From: Marinobacter salicampi
Lineage (GTDB): Bacteria; Pseudomonadota; Gammaproteobacteria; Pseudomonadales; Oleiphilaceae
Reading direction: 5' to 3'
Length of the DNA stretch: 64,000 bases
Assembly (NCBI RefSeq): GCF_011074795.1
Contig: NZ_JAAMPF010000029.1
Span: forward strand, 124,001-188,000
The translations under genes and the position numbers were made by a program. Below are positions 1 through 8,271 of this stretch, one piece after another. The notes under the pieces are model-generated. The model worked only from the letters and a program-made list of their open reading frames with translations. It did no database searches and was not told the DNA's origin. Position 1 is the stretch's first letter. Every line of letters starts with the position of its first letter.

Positions 1-137
1 TGATGGTTACGGCCGAGGCCAAACGTGACCAGATCGTTGCCGCGGCTCAAGCCGGCGTCAATGGCTATGTGGTCAAACCGTTCACTGCCGCGGTGCTGAA
101 GGAAAAGATCGAGAAGATCTTTGAACGCATCCAGTAG
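1..137 (+). CDS. cheY: Chemotaxis response regulator CheY, 3' end only
   Basis: Reading from base 3, the last 44 codons before the TAG at 135-137 are present; the 5' part lies outside the window. The visible tail contains [17 protein letters not shown] and [10 protein letters not shown], which match alpha4-beta5-alpha5 of CheY, including the Thr after VT and the conserved Lys of the VVKPF motif (Thr87 and Lys109 in E. coli). CheY carries the phosphoryl group from CheA to the flagellar switch protein FliM. The phospho-acceptor Asp is not visible here. cheZ follows 31 bp later on the same strand, as expected for a cheYZAB operon. Confidence 0.93.
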   Translation, partial: MVTAEAKRDQIVAAAQAGVNGYVVKPFTAAVLKEKIEKIFERIQ

Positions 138-168
138 TCACTCAGCCAGAGGCTCCGGAACCGATCTC

Positions 169-954
169 ATGGTCAACCAAGCGAACAATCAGAATCTCGA
201 TCCGGAAGTGACCGAGAAGCTTAAAGCCCAGGCCACCGAACTTATGGCTCAGGTGAACGCAGGCGACTATGGCAAGGCCATGAGTCTGATCAACGACCTC
301 AATGAGGTGCGTGATCAGAGTCTTTATCGGGAAGTGGGTCGCCTGACCCGCAGTCTTCACGAAGCCATCCGTAATTTTCAGATCGACCCCCAGAACCCGG
401 AGCAGCAGGAAGCGCTCTCCAAGATGTCGGACGCCTCGGACCGGCTTGAGTACGTTGTGCAGATGACGAGCAAGGCGGCCAATCGCACCATGGACCTGGT
501 GGAAGATGCCATGCCCCGGGCCAGGCTCATGCGCGAGCAGTCAAAGCTCCTGCGGGACGACTGGCAGCGCCTGCGCCGCCGCGAGATGGCGCCGGCCGAA
601 TTTCGTGAACTGTATGGCCGCATCGACAATTTTTTTCTCACCTCGGCGGATGACGCTGAGTCTGTCTATAACAGTCTTTCGGAAATCCTGTTGGCGCAGG
701 ATTTCCAGGATCTGACCGGTCAGGTCATTCAGAAAGTCACCACCCTGGTGAAAGAGGTGGAAGAACACCTTCTCAGCCTGGTGGTCATGGCAAGCCACGT
801 GGACAAGATCACCGGCACCGTTCACGAGATCGACGCGCCCGAAGCCGTTTCGGCCGAGCAGGGTGTGGGGCCGCAGATTCATGCGGCGGAACGAACCGAC
901 GTTGTGTCTGGCCAGGACGATGTTGACGACCTGTTGTCCAGTCTCGGTTTTTAA
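169..954 (+). CDS. cheZ: CheY-P phosphatase CheZ
   Basis: A 261-residue protein that dephosphorylates CheY-P and so ends the tumble or reversal signal. The catalytic helix reads AQDFQDLTGQVIQ, with Asp181 and Gln185 at the positions of E. coli Asp143 and Gln147. The C-terminus ends in DDVDDLLSSLGF, the amphipathic tail that docks on CheY. The long helical middle fits the CheZ four-helix-bundle dimer. The ATG at 169 is preferred over an upstream in-frame TTG at 121, because the latter overlaps cheY and adds a Ser-rich stretch foreign to the family. It sits between cheY and cheA, 13 bp before the latter. Length is slightly above E. coli CheZ (214) but normal for Pseudomonas-type CheZ. Confidence 0.95.
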   Translation: MVNQANNQNLDPEVTEKLKAQATELMAQVNAGDYGKAMSLINDLNEVRDQSLYREVGRLTRSLHEAIRNFQIDPQNPEQQEALSKMSDASDRLEYVVQMTSKAANRTMDLVEDAMPRARLMREQSKLLRDDWQRLRRREMAPAEFRELYGRIDNFFLTSADDAESVYNSLSEILLAQDFQDLTGQVIQKVTTLVKEVEEHLLSLVVMASHVDKITGTVHEIDAPEAVSAEQGVGPQIHAAERTDVVSGQDDVDDLLSSLGF

Positions 955-967
955 TTGAGGATATTGC

Positions 968-3061
968 ATGGCATTCGACGCTGATGACGAGATTCTCCAG
1001 GACTTCCTTGTGGAAGCCGGCGAAATTCTTGAAAAGCTTTCCGAGCAGTTGGTGGATCTGGAACAGAATCCTGACGACAGCAATCTTCTGAATGCTATTT
1101 TCCGTGGCTTTCACACCGTAAAAGGGGGTGCGGGGTTTCTCCAGCTCAACGCCCTGGTGAACTGCTGTCACTCCGCCGAAAATGTATTCGACACGCTGCG
1201 CAACCACAAGCGTCGGGTCGATCCGGAACTGATGGACGTTGTCCTGGAAACCCTGGACTACGTCAACGCCATGTTCGAGCAGGTGCGCAACCATGAGGAG
1301 CTTATCCCGGCGCCGGCAGAGCTCATTGCCTCCCTGGATACCTTTGCGGCACCGGCGACGGCGAGCGCGCCGGTACCAGAGGCAGTGACAGCTCAGGACG
1401 GCAATGCGGCAGCGGACGATGGCGACATTACCGATGACGAGTTCGAGCAGCTACTCGACGCCCTCAATGAGGAGCCCGGCCCATCGTCTGATGCCGCGAC
1501 CGCCCCCGGTGACGATACTGCAAACAGTGCGGGTGCTGGCGGTGATGAAATTACCGATGACGAATTCGAAGCCCTGCTGGACGATCTGCACGGCAAGGGC
1601 AGGTTTACCGGGCCGATAGCAGGTGACGAGCCCGACCCGACACCCGCAGCCGACGGTGATGACCTGATCAGCGATGATGAATTTGAGAGCCTGCTGGACC
1701 AGCTGCATGGCAAGGGCGGCAGCCCCACTGCGGCCCAGGATGGCGAGTCTGACGAAGTGGTGGCTGCTCCGCCTAAAGCTGCTCCGCCTAAAAAGGCGGC
1801 CAAGGCAGCAGCCAGGACACCGGAGCCGGCACCAGCCGAGACCGAGCCAGCAGCCTCCGGGGCACCGGCAGTTCCGGCCCGTGAAGCGTCGGCGCCGGCG
1901 GCGGAAACCACGGTAAGGGTCGACACCAAGCGTCTGGACGACATCATGAATATGGTGGGCGAGCTGGTGCTGGTCCGTAACCGTCTGCAGCGCCTGGGTT
2001 CGCAAAGCGAAGACGAGCACATGCAGAAGGCGGTCTCCAACCTCGATGTGGTAACGACCGACCTGCAGTCGGCGGTTATGCAGACCCGGATGCAGCCGAT
2101 CAAGAAAGTGTTTGGCCGCTTCCCGCGGGTTGTCCGCGACCTGGCCCGGAGCCTCAAGAAAGAAATCAGTCTTGAAATGCACGGGGAAGACACGGACCTG
2201 GACAAGAACCTGGTGGAAGCCCTGTCCGACCCGCTCGTTCACCTGGTCCGCAACTCGGTGGACCATGGTATCGAAGCACCGGATGTCCGGGAAAAGGCCG
2301 GCAAGCCCCGAGTCGGTAAAGTGACTCTTTCCGCCCAGCAGGAAGGCGACCATATCCTTCTGGTCATTTCCGATGACGGTGCCGGTATGGATCCGGAAAA
2401 GCTGCGCCAGAAGGCCGTTGAAAAAGGCATCTACGATCAGGACGCGGCTGACCGCCTGACCAAGAATGACTGTTACAACCTGATTTTCGCCGCCGGCTTT
2501 TCCACCAAGGACCAGATATCGGATGTGTCCGGTCGCGGTGTTGGCATGGACGTGGTGAAGACCAAGATCGGCCAGCTAAACGGCATGATCAATGTTGAGT
2601 CCGAAATGGGGGTGGGTTCGCGCATCGTCATCAAGGTGCCGCTGACACTGGCCATCATGCCCACCCTGATGATCATGCTTGGTGAGCAGTCGTTTGCATT
2701 GCCTCTAGTGAACGTGGTGGAAATTTTCCACCTCGACTTGACCAAGAAAAATATTGTTGACGGCCGCGAGTGCATCGTAGTGCGAGACAAGGTTTTCCCA
2801 CTGTTCCATATCAAGAGCTGGCTGGTGAAGGGTTCCGCAGGCTCCGAGCCCCCGCAGAATGGCCACGTGGTGATTGTAGCCATGGGTACCAAGCGTGTGG
2901 GTTTTGTGGTGGACCAGTTGGTGGGTCAGGAAGAAGTGGTCATCAAACCTCTGGGGCGGGCCCTGCAGGGTACACCAGGTGTCGCAGGCGCCACTATAAC
3001 CGGCGATGGCCGCATTGCCCTCATCATCGATGTACCGAGTTTATTGCAGCGCTACGGCTGA
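968..3061 (+). CDS. cheA: Chemotaxis histidine kinase CheA
   Basis: A 697-residue cytoplasmic kinase that reads receptor arrays and phosphorylates CheY and CheB. The P1/HPt domain is at about 5-105 with His49 in FHTVKGGAGF. A long Ala/Pro/acidic linker spans about 115-315, with three copies of a [IT/S]DDEFExLLDxL motif at 153-166, 194-207 and 233-246. P3 dimerisation (VDTKRLDDIMNMVGELV) starts near 317. The P4 ATPase has the N box around 423-434 (DPLVHLVRNSVDH), G1 DDGAGMD at 469 and G2 GRGVGMDVVK at 522. P5, the CheW-like regulatory domain, occupies about 565-690. I see no folded P2 domain of the E. coli kind. A GAG-containing ribosome site lies before ATG 968. All catalytic residues are intact. 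Confidence 0.97.
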   Translation: MAFDADDEILQDFLVEAGEILEKLSEQLVDLEQNPDDSNLLNAIFRGFHTVKGGAGFLQLNALVNCCHSAENVFDTLRNHKRRVDPELMDVVLETLDYVNAMFEQVRNHEELIPAPAELIASLDTFAAPATASAPVPEAVTAQDGNAAADDGDITDDEFEQLLDALNEEPGPSSDAATAPGDDTANSAGAGGDEITDDEFEALLDDLHGKGRFTGPIAGDEPDPTPAADGDDLISDDEFESLLDQLHGKGGSPTAAQDGESDEVVAAPPKAAPPKKAAKAAARTPEPAPAETEPAASGAPAVPAREASAPAAETTVRVDTKRLDDIMNMVGELVLVRNRLQRLGSQSEDEHMQKAVSNLDVVTTDLQSAVMQTRMQPIKKVFGRFPRVVRDLARSLKKEISLEMHGEDTDLDKNLVEALSDPLVHLVRNSVDHGIEAPDVREKAGKPRVGKVTLSAQQEGDHILLVISDDGAGMDPEKLRQKAVEKGIYDQDAADRLTKNDCYNLIFAAGFSTKDQISDVSGRGVGMDVVKTKIGQLNGMINVESEMGVGSRIVIKVPLTLAIMPTLMIMLGEQSFALPLVNVVEIFHLDLTKKNIVDGRECIVVRDKVFPLFHIKSWLVKGSAGSEPPQNGHVVIVAMGTKRVGFVVDQLVGQEEVVIKPLGRALQGTPGVAGATITGDGRIALIIDVPSLLQRYG

Positions 3062-3091
3062 TCAGCCCTGGCATGCACAGAGGAGATGTAG

Positions 3092-4204
3092 ATGACGGTT
3101 TCCGTCCTGGTCGTGGATGATTCAGGCTTCTTTCGCAAGCGCCTGACCGAGATTCTCAATGCCTCTGACAACATCCGGGTCATTGGCGCCGCCACCAATG
3201 GCCGTGAAGGCGTTGAAATGGCTGAGAAACTGCGCCCGGATGTAATTACCATGGACTACGAGATGCCGGTCATGGATGGCATCACGGCCGTTCGGGAAAT
3301 CATGAAGCAGCGACCGACACCGGTACTCATGTTCTCCTCCCTGACCTACGAAGGTGCCCGAGTCACTCTGGACGCCATGGAAGCGGGGGCGGTGGATTTT
3401 CTGCCCAAGAATTTTGAAGAGATTGCCCGGGACTCCAGCCAGCTTCAAAAAATCCTGCGTGAGCGCATCCTTAATGTTGCCCGCAGCCGGCCAACGGCTC
3501 GCAGTGCGCCGGTAGAACCCGCGGCTGAGGCCACAACCCCAAAGCCGGCCCCATCGGCCGAGCGCCCGGTTCGAGCACGGCCCGCCACGAATTCTGCAGC
3601 GCCGAGGTCAGGTAGTCGGCGCGGGGCTCCGAAGTCATACAGCGTGGTTGCCATCGGTACCTCCACTGGCGGGCCTATCGCTCTGCAGCGGGTCCTGATC
3701 AGTCTGCCTGCCTCTTTCCCATCCCCCATTGTTCTGGTGCAGCACATGCCGGCCAGCTTTACGCCAGCATTCGCTGACCGGCTGAACAAGCTGTGTCAGG
3801 TTGAGGTTCGCCAGGCGGAAGAGGGCGACATTCTCAAGCCCGGGCTTGCCCTGCTCGCCCCCGGGGGTAAGCAGATGATGATCGAGCAGCGAGGTGGCCA
3901 GGGCCGGGTGCGGATTTTACCGGGCGACGAGAGACTGAACTACAAACCCTGCGCTGACGTCACCTTTGGTTCTCTGGCTCGCAGCTTTCCAGGCAAGACA
4001 CTTGGGGTCATCCTCACCGGCATGGGAGCGGATGGCAAAGAAGGCTGCCGTATGATGAAACAGTCCGGTTCCACCATCTGGGCCCAAGATGAAAAGACCT
4101 CGGTCATTTACGGCATGCCCATGGCCGTTGCCAAGGCCGGATTAACGGATGAAGTCCTGGCGCTGGAAGACATAGGCCCACGCCTGGTGGAGGCAGTTGT
4201 CTGA
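3092..4204 (+). CDS. cheB: Chemotaxis glutamate methylesterase CheB
   Basis: A 370-residue response regulator/esterase that removes methyl groups from chemoreceptors and deamidates receptor glutamines. The receiver domain (1-125) carries Asp9-Asp10 and the phospho-acceptor Asp55 in VITMDYEMPVMDG. After a Pro/Ala linker, the esterase domain (about 183-368) shows the catalytic triad: Ser191 in GTSTGGP, His218 in VQHMPASFT and Asp314 in TGMGADG. The gene follows cheA by 30 bp, with ribosome site AGAGGAG before ATG 3092. Its TGA shares a base with the ATG of motC, indicating translational coupling. No methyltransferase cheR is present in the window. Confidence 0.97.
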   Translation: MTVSVLVVDDSGFFRKRLTEILNASDNIRVIGAATNGREGVEMAEKLRPDVITMDYEMPVMDGITAVREIMKQRPTPVLMFSSLTYEGARVTLDAMEAGAVDFLPKNFEEIARDSSQLQKILRERILNVARSRPTARSAPVEPAAEATTPKPAPSAERPVRARPATNSAAPRSGSRRGAPKSYSVVAIGTSTGGPIALQRVLISLPASFPSPIVLVQHMPASFTPAFADRLNKLCQVEVRQAEEGDILKPGLALLAPGGKQMMIEQRGGQGRVRILPGDERLNYKPCADVTFGSLARSFPGKTLGVILTGMGADGKEGCRMMKQSGSTIWAQDEKTSVIYGMPMAVAKAGLTDEVLALEDIGPRLVEAVV

Positions 4205-4944
4205 TGGATATTCTGAGCCTGCTCGGGATTATCCTCGCATTTGCCGCGATTCTGGGCGGCAACCTCCTGGAGGGGGGTGCCCTTGCCTCGTTGTTCAATG
4301 GGCCGGCAGCCCTCATTGTTATCGGTGGCACCTTTGCCGCAACCATCCTCCAGACATCCTGGCCCACCTTGCGCCGTGCTTTTACCCAGGTTCGTTGGGT
4401 CTTCCTGCCGCCTTATGTGGGCCTTGAAGATGGCATGGGCAAGGTGATCGACTGGAGTGTCAAAGCGCGCAAGCAGGGTCTGCTTGGGCTTGAGGGCCTG
4501 GCCGAGCGGGAGCCGGAAAGGTTCGCCCGCAAGGGGCTGCAGCTACTGGTCGACGGTGCCGAATCTGAATCCATTCGCAGCATCCTTGAGGTGGACCTGG
4601 AGTCCCGGGAGCAGCGGGATCTGGACGCCTCACGGGTGTTCGAAGCCATGGGCGGTTACTCGCCGACAATCGGTATTATCGGCGCGGTCATGGGGCTGAT
4701 TCAGGTCATGACTAACCTTGAAGATCCCAGCTCCCTCGGCAGCGGTATAGCGACTGCCTTTGTTGCCACCATTTATGGCGTGGCGCTGGCGAATCTGCTG
4801 TTTTTTCCCATCGCCAACAAAATGCGCTCCATTGTGCGGGAGCGGTCCCGGTATGAAGACATGATGATCGACGGCATCATTGCCATTGCAGAAGGCGAGA
4901 ACCCCCGATCCATCGAACTGCGTCTGCGCGGGTTCATCCAGTGA
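4204..4944 (+). CDS. motC: Flagellar motor stator protein MotC (MotA family)
   Basis: A 246-residue MotA/TolQ/ExbB-family membrane protein, one half of an ion-driven stator that powers the flagellum. Hydrophobic segments lie at about 1-22, 33-55, 150-172 and 180-202, giving the four-TM MotA plan. The cytoplasmic loop between TM2 and TM3 is charged (for example LESREQRDLDASR), as needed to contact FliG. Its place directly after cheB and before a MotB-type gene matches the motCD pair of Pseudomonas, a second stator set besides motAB. TGATG overlap with cheB. Whether it uses H+ or Na+ cannot be read from the sequence with confidence. Confidence 0.92.
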   Translation: MDILSLLGIILAFAAILGGNLLEGGALASLFNGPAALIVIGGTFAATILQTSWPTLRRAFTQVRWVFLPPYVGLEDGMGKVIDWSVKARKQGLLGLEGLAEREPERFARKGLQLLVDGAESESIRSILEVDLESREQRDLDASRVFEAMGGYSPTIGIIGAVMGLIQVMTNLEDPSSLGSGIATAFVATIYGVALANLLFFPIANKMRSIVRERSRYEDMMIDGIIAIAEGENPRSIELRLRGFIQ

Positions 4945-4975
4945 TGGCCCTGGCCCGTGTTATCCGTGGTGAATC

Positions 4976-5758
4976 ATGAGGCGACGGCGTCGCTCGCCGG
5001 AAGAACCGGCCAATAGAGAACGTTGGCTGGTCTCCTATGCTGACTTTATAACCCTGTTGTTCGCATTTTTCGTGGTCATGTATTCGGTCTCGTCGGTCAA
5101 TGAGGGCAAATATAAGGTGCTTTCGGACACCCTGACCGGTGTTTTCAATGCCCCCCAGCGTTCGGTGAATCCAATCGAACTGGGCAATACCCGGCCGCCG
5201 GTGCTCCCGGCTCAGGGTGAGGATGTCATTCCACCGCCGGTGACCGAGGTACCGCGTAGCCCACAAGCGGACCAGGCATCCCGGACGGAAGCCCTTCGGA
5301 GCATGGCTGATCAGTTGGCGCTGGAGTTCGACGAGTTGATCGGGCAGGGCGTGGTGACACTCGAGACCAGTGAGCAGTGGATTGAACTCAGCCTGCGCAA
5401 CAGCCTGCTGTTTGGAAGCGGTGATGCCGAACCGCATTTCGACGCCTTTGAGGTGATTGAATCCATTGCCGGAGTTCTGAAGGGGCGGGATAACGCTGTG
5501 AGGGTAGAGGGATTCACCGATAACAGGCCTATCCAGACCCGGGCGTTTCCCTCGAACTGGGAGCTGTCCACCGCACGTGCGGCTGCGGTTGTACGGGTGC
5601 TGGTAATGGAAGGGGTCGAGGCCGAGCGCCTGGCAGCCATTGGTTATGGCGAGTTTCAGCCTGTCGCCCGGAACGACACCGAGGCTGGACGCAATCGTAA
5701 CCGTCGGGTGGTGCTGCTGATCTCCCGCGACGCGAGCATTCGTGGCGCTATGCGTTAG
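4976..5758 (+). CDS. motD: Flagellar motor stator protein MotD (MotB/OmpA family)
   Basis: A 260-residue inner-membrane protein with a basic N-terminal tail (MRRRRRSPEE), one TM segment at about 17-37 and a periplasmic OmpA/MotB peptidoglycan-binding domain at about 150-250 (EGFTDNRPI, NWELSTARA, GYGEFQPVARN). Asp23 in SYADFITLLFAFF corresponds to the ion-binding Asp of MotB (Asp32 in E. coli). With MotC it makes a stator unit anchored to the cell wall. ATG 4976 lies 31 bp after motC. A gap of 179 bp follows, the longest within the chemotaxis block, and carries a candidate sigma-28 promoter. Confidence 0.93.
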   Translation: MRRRRRSPEEPANRERWLVSYADFITLLFAFFVVMYSVSSVNEGKYKVLSDTLTGVFNAPQRSVNPIELGNTRPPVLPAQGEDVIPPPVTEVPRSPQADQASRTEALRSMADQLALEFDELIGQGVVTLETSEQWIELSLRNSLLFGSGDAEPHFDAFEVIESIAGVLKGRDNAVRVEGFTDNRPIQTRAFPSNWELSTARAAAVVRVLVMEGVEAERLAAIGYGEFQPVARNDTEAGRNRNRRVVLLISRDASIRGAMR

Positions 5759-5873
5759 CGAGAGAGCATCAGGGAAACTGGCACGGTTCCTGTATCCGTC
5801 TCTTGGGGAGAGCATTAAGGCAAGTTATTGCCACGACGGCCAGCCTGAAGGCGAAACGCTGAGGTATGCGCCC

Positions 5874-5900
5874 TCAAGAAACCTATTGATCTGCCGATAC
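5874..5900 (+). promoter_or_regulatory. Candidate sigma-28 (FliA) promoter for parC-parP
   Basis: The sequence shows TCAAGAAA at 5874-5881, an 11-base spacer, and GCCGATAC at 5893-5900. The FliA consensus is TAAAGTTT-N11-GCCGATAA, with TCAAG a common -35 variant. Spacing is exact and the -10 matches 7 of 8. A start site would fall near 5908, leaving about 30 bases before the GTG of parC at 5938. It lies in the only sizeable gap of this operon. Assignment is by eye; no expression data. Confidence 0.6.
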
Positions 5901-5937
5901 CCGAGGGTAGGGCAGTTGTCTGACTTGGAGAAACAGT

Positions 5938-6726
5938 GTGCGAATCTGGGCGGTAGCCAATCAGAAAGGCGGTGTGGGCAAGACCACCACCGTGGTTGCC
6001 CTTGGTGGATTGCTGGCAGCCAGCGGCAAGCGTGTGCTTGTGGTTGACCTGGATCCCCACGGCTCCCTGACCAGCTGGTTCGAATACGACCCCGATACGC
6101 TCGATAAGACGGCGTTCGATCTTTTCCAGTTCCAGGGCAAGGTGCCTGAGGGCCTGCCGGCACGGCTGGTCAGACCCACCAGTTGCAAGGGCCTGTCCCT
6201 GTTGCCAGCCAGTACCGCGCTGGCGACCCTTGAGCGCAAAATGGTCGGTGTAGAGGGCATGGGTCTCATTATCTCCCGGGCGCTGACCCAGCTGTGGGAC
6301 GACTTTGATTATGTGTTGCTGGACAATACGCCTTCCTTGGGCGTGCTGATGGTGAACTCGCTGGCGGCAGCCCGGCATTTGATTGTGCCCGTGCAAACGG
6401 AATTTCTGGCAATCAAGGGGCTTGAGCGTATGCTCCACACCTTGGAAATGATTATGCGCTCCCAGAAAAACCGCCTCACCTACACGATCGTTCCGACGCT
6501 GTTCGACCGGCGCACCCAGGCTTCAGTGAAAAGCCTCAACGCCCTGCGCAAATCCTACCCCGATGAACTCTGGCGCTTTGCCGTGCCGGTGGACACCAAA
6601 TTCCGGGATGCCAGCCAGGCCGGCAAGGTACCTTCAGAATTCGATTCCGAAACTCATGGTGTCAGAGCCTATCGGCGCCTGTTAGGCGATCTGGTTGAGC
6701 AGACCCTTGAGCGGAGTCCGGCATGA
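5938..6726 (+). CDS. parC: ParA-like ATPase ParC, chemotaxis array positioning
   Basis: A 262-residue MinD/ParA-family ATPase. The deviant Walker A is KGGVGKTT near residue 10, Walker A' is VLVVDLDPHGSLTSW, and the switch/Walker B is YVLLDNTPSLG. Located between motCD and a CheW-domain protein, it corresponds to ParC of Vibrio (and the like ParA of Pseudomonas che clusters), which forms a polar focus and segregates the chemosensory array; that role is known for the family and inferred here. The start is GTG 5938 with GGAG at 5927-5930; the first residues MRIWAVANQKGG leave no room for an earlier start. Overlap with an alternative upstream start of parP is possible. Confidence 0.9.
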   Translation: MRIWAVANQKGGVGKTTTVVALGGLLAASGKRVLVVDLDPHGSLTSWFEYDPDTLDKTAFDLFQFQGKVPEGLPARLVRPTSCKGLSLLPASTALATLERKMVGVEGMGLIISRALTQLWDDFDYVLLDNTPSLGVLMVNSLAAARHLIVPVQTEFLAIKGLERMLHTLEMIMRSQKNRLTYTIVPTLFDRRTQASVKSLNALRKSYPDELWRFAVPVDTKFRDASQAGKVPSEFDSETHGVRAYRRLLGDLVEQTLERSPA

Positions 6727-6784
6727 TGCTCGGTGTCGGGATTTTGACAGCCGCAGGCTGGCCCGGCCCGGAGGGGCTGAGGGC

Positions 6785-7594
6785 GTGAAAGAATCCAGAA
6801 AGACGGCCTACGCGGATCCGGGCCATGCCCTTGCCAGCTATCTTGACGACCTGCTTCAGACCGCGGTCCAGAACGCCAGCATGCCTGAGCCTGAGCCGGC
6901 CGCACCCGAACCGGAAGTGGCTGTACCCGAATTAATAATGGCCGTGCCCGAGCTCGAGCGAGCCCCAGCGGCACCGGAAAAGTCGCCGACCATTGCTGAA
7001 GTGCAGGCTCCAGAGGTTCTGGTACCCGAAGCCCTCAGGGCACCGCTGATTCGTCCTGCGGCTGCCCGGATTATTGACCCGGTGCCAATGCCGACGCCGG
7101 AGCCTGAGCCAACAGCGTCATCAACGCGACCGGCCTGGTCAGAGCAGCCATTCGAATGCCTTCTTTTCCGGGTGGCAGGGCTGCAGCTGGCTGTTCCGCT
7201 GGTATTGCTCGGCGCCATTCACCGCATGGACGACAAAGTGAAGCCCATTCCGGGGCGACCGCCCTGGTATATGGGTATGCTGCCCGCAGGTGGCCAGAAC
7301 CTGAGGGTGGTCGATACAGCGCAATGGATCATGGCTGGCCGCGTGCCCGAAGGCACCCGTGATAACTACAGGTTCGTGATTCGGCTGGACCAGAGTGAGT
7401 GGGCCCTGGCCTGTGACGAGGTGGCCCAGTCCTTCACCCTCAACCCAGGTGAAGTCCGCTGGCGGTCAGGGCGCAGCAAACGGCCCTGGCTGGCGGGGAC
7501 GGTGATCAAGCACATGTGCGCGCTCATCGATGTTGGAACTATGGCCTCCTTGCTCGCCCGGGCTGAGCGCGAGCAACGCCTGGAGCTCGATTGA
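6785..7594 (+). CDS. parP: CheW-domain array-positioning protein ParP
   Basis: A 269-residue protein with a Pro/Glu/Ala-rich N-terminal region (about 30-140, full of PEPEPA-type runs) and a C-terminal CheW-like domain (about 147-260: FECLLFRVAGLQLAVPL, LRVVDTAQWIMAG). This matches ParP of Vibrio, which links ParC to CheA through an array-integration domain derived from CheW and stabilises polar arrays. GTG 6785 is chosen because GGAGGG stands at 6770-6775, nine bases upstream. An in-frame TTG at 6695 would overlap parC by 32 bases and has no such site. Function is inferred from domain plan and neighbours. The linker is of low complexity and probably disordered. Confidence 0.85.
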   Translation: MKESRKTAYADPGHALASYLDDLLQTAVQNASMPEPEPAAPEPEVAVPELIMAVPELERAPAAPEKSPTIAEVQAPEVLVPEALRAPLIRPAAARIIDPVPMPTPEPEPTASSTRPAWSEQPFECLLFRVAGLQLAVPLVLLGAIHRMDDKVKPIPGRPPWYMGMLPAGGQNLRVVDTAQWIMAGRVPEGTRDNYRFVIRLDQSEWALACDEVAQSFTLNPGEVRWRSGRSKRPWLAGTVIKHMCALIDVGTMASLLARAEREQRLELD

Positions 7595-7619
7595 ATTAAA
7601 TGAACATGCCGGCTGACGC

Positions 7620-7634
7620 TGGCACGGTTTGTGC
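7620..7634 (+). promoter_or_regulatory. Candidate sigma-54 (RpoN) promoter upstream of cheW
   Basis: TGGCACG at 7620-7626 followed by GTTT and GTGC: GG at 7621-7622 and GC at 7633-7634 are separated by exactly 10 bases, as required for -24/-12 elements (consensus TGGCACG-N4-TTGC; here GTGC for TTGC). RpoN drives many flagellar genes in Pseudomonas-type cells. A start would be near 7645, 75 bases before cheW. It overlaps an inverted repeat at 7631-7657, so the two readings compete. Confidence 0.4.
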
Positions 7635-7672
7635 CCCTAACCAAGAGTGAGGGGCACTGATGATGGTTTTTT
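7631..7672 (+). terminator. Hairpin between parP and cheW, weak terminator or leader structure
   Basis: GTGCCCCT (7631-7638) pairs perfectly with AGGGGCAC (7650-7657) around an 11-base loop; TTTTTT follows at 7667-7672, nine bases after the stem. The gap between stem and T run is too long for a standard rho-independent terminator, so partial termination or an mRNA leader or end structure is equally possible. Confidence 0.4.
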
Positions 7673-7720
7673 GACAATCAGGTTGTCCCGCCGGGGCACC
7701 TGCTGAGGAGACGATACATT

Positions 7721-8209
7721 ATGGCAGCCCAGAGCGGACAACAGAACCAGGGTCAGGATGATCAGGTACTCCAGTACGTGACGTTCCGTTTGGACGACGA
7801 GACTTACGGAATCGGCGTCATGCAGATTCAGGAAGTGCTCAGATACACGGAAATCGCCCCTGTACCCGGCGCTCCGGACTATGTCCTGGGCATCATCAAT
7901 TTGAGGGGGAACGTGGTTACGGTCATTGATACCCGCCGGCGCTTCGGGCTGGCGGACGCCGAGATTACCGATGCCAGCCGTATTGTGGTAATGGAGTCGG
8001 CCAACCAGGTCATGGGTATCTTGGTGGATTCCGTGGCCGAGGTGGTTTACCTCAAGGCCAGTGAAATAGAAACGGCACCCAACGTGGGTAACGAAGAAAG
8101 CGCCAAGTTCATTCAGGGCGTATGTAACAAAAACGGCGAGCTCATCATTCTGGTTGAGTTCGACAAGATGCTGAACAATCAGGAGTGGGCCGAAATCGCG
8201 TCGCTTTAA
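7721..8209 (+). CDS. cheW: Chemotaxis coupling protein CheW
   Basis: A 162-residue single-domain CheW that bridges chemoreceptors and CheA. Recognisable stretches are QYVTFRLDDETYGIGVMQIQEVLRY in outline (residues about 17-40), PVPGAPDYVLGIINLRG (about 48-64) and the hydrophobic core around VIDTRRRFGL. Ribosome site GAGGAG precedes ATG 7721 by about ten bases. It has its own upstream gap with a possible sigma-54 element and hairpin, so it may form a separate transcription unit with the DUF2802 gene that follows. It is short, without the proline-rich extension of ParP. Confidence 0.95.
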   Translation: MAAQSGQQNQGQDDQVLQYVTFRLDDETYGIGVMQIQEVLRYTEIAPVPGAPDYVLGIINLRGNVVTVIDTRRRFGLADAEITDASRIVVMESANQVMGILVDSVAEVVYLKASEIETAPNVGNEESAKFIQGVCNKNGELIILVEFDKMLNNQEWAEIASL

Positions 8210-8271
8210 CCCGAAGGGCAGAGCGGGGGCGGTCGCCACTCAAGAATCTTGGCTCTACAGGAGAGTGATGC

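Noticed and set aside
5779..5793. TGGCACG-type sequence in the motD-parC gap, like a sigma-54 -24 element
   Set aside because: The -12 position has GT rather than GC after the 10-base spacer, and a better sigma-28 element lies downstream at 5874-5900.
7671..7699. TTGACA at 7671-7676 upstream of cheW as a sigma-70 -35
   Set aside because: No -10-like hexamer at 16-18 bases; the region there is GC-rich (GGGGCACC).
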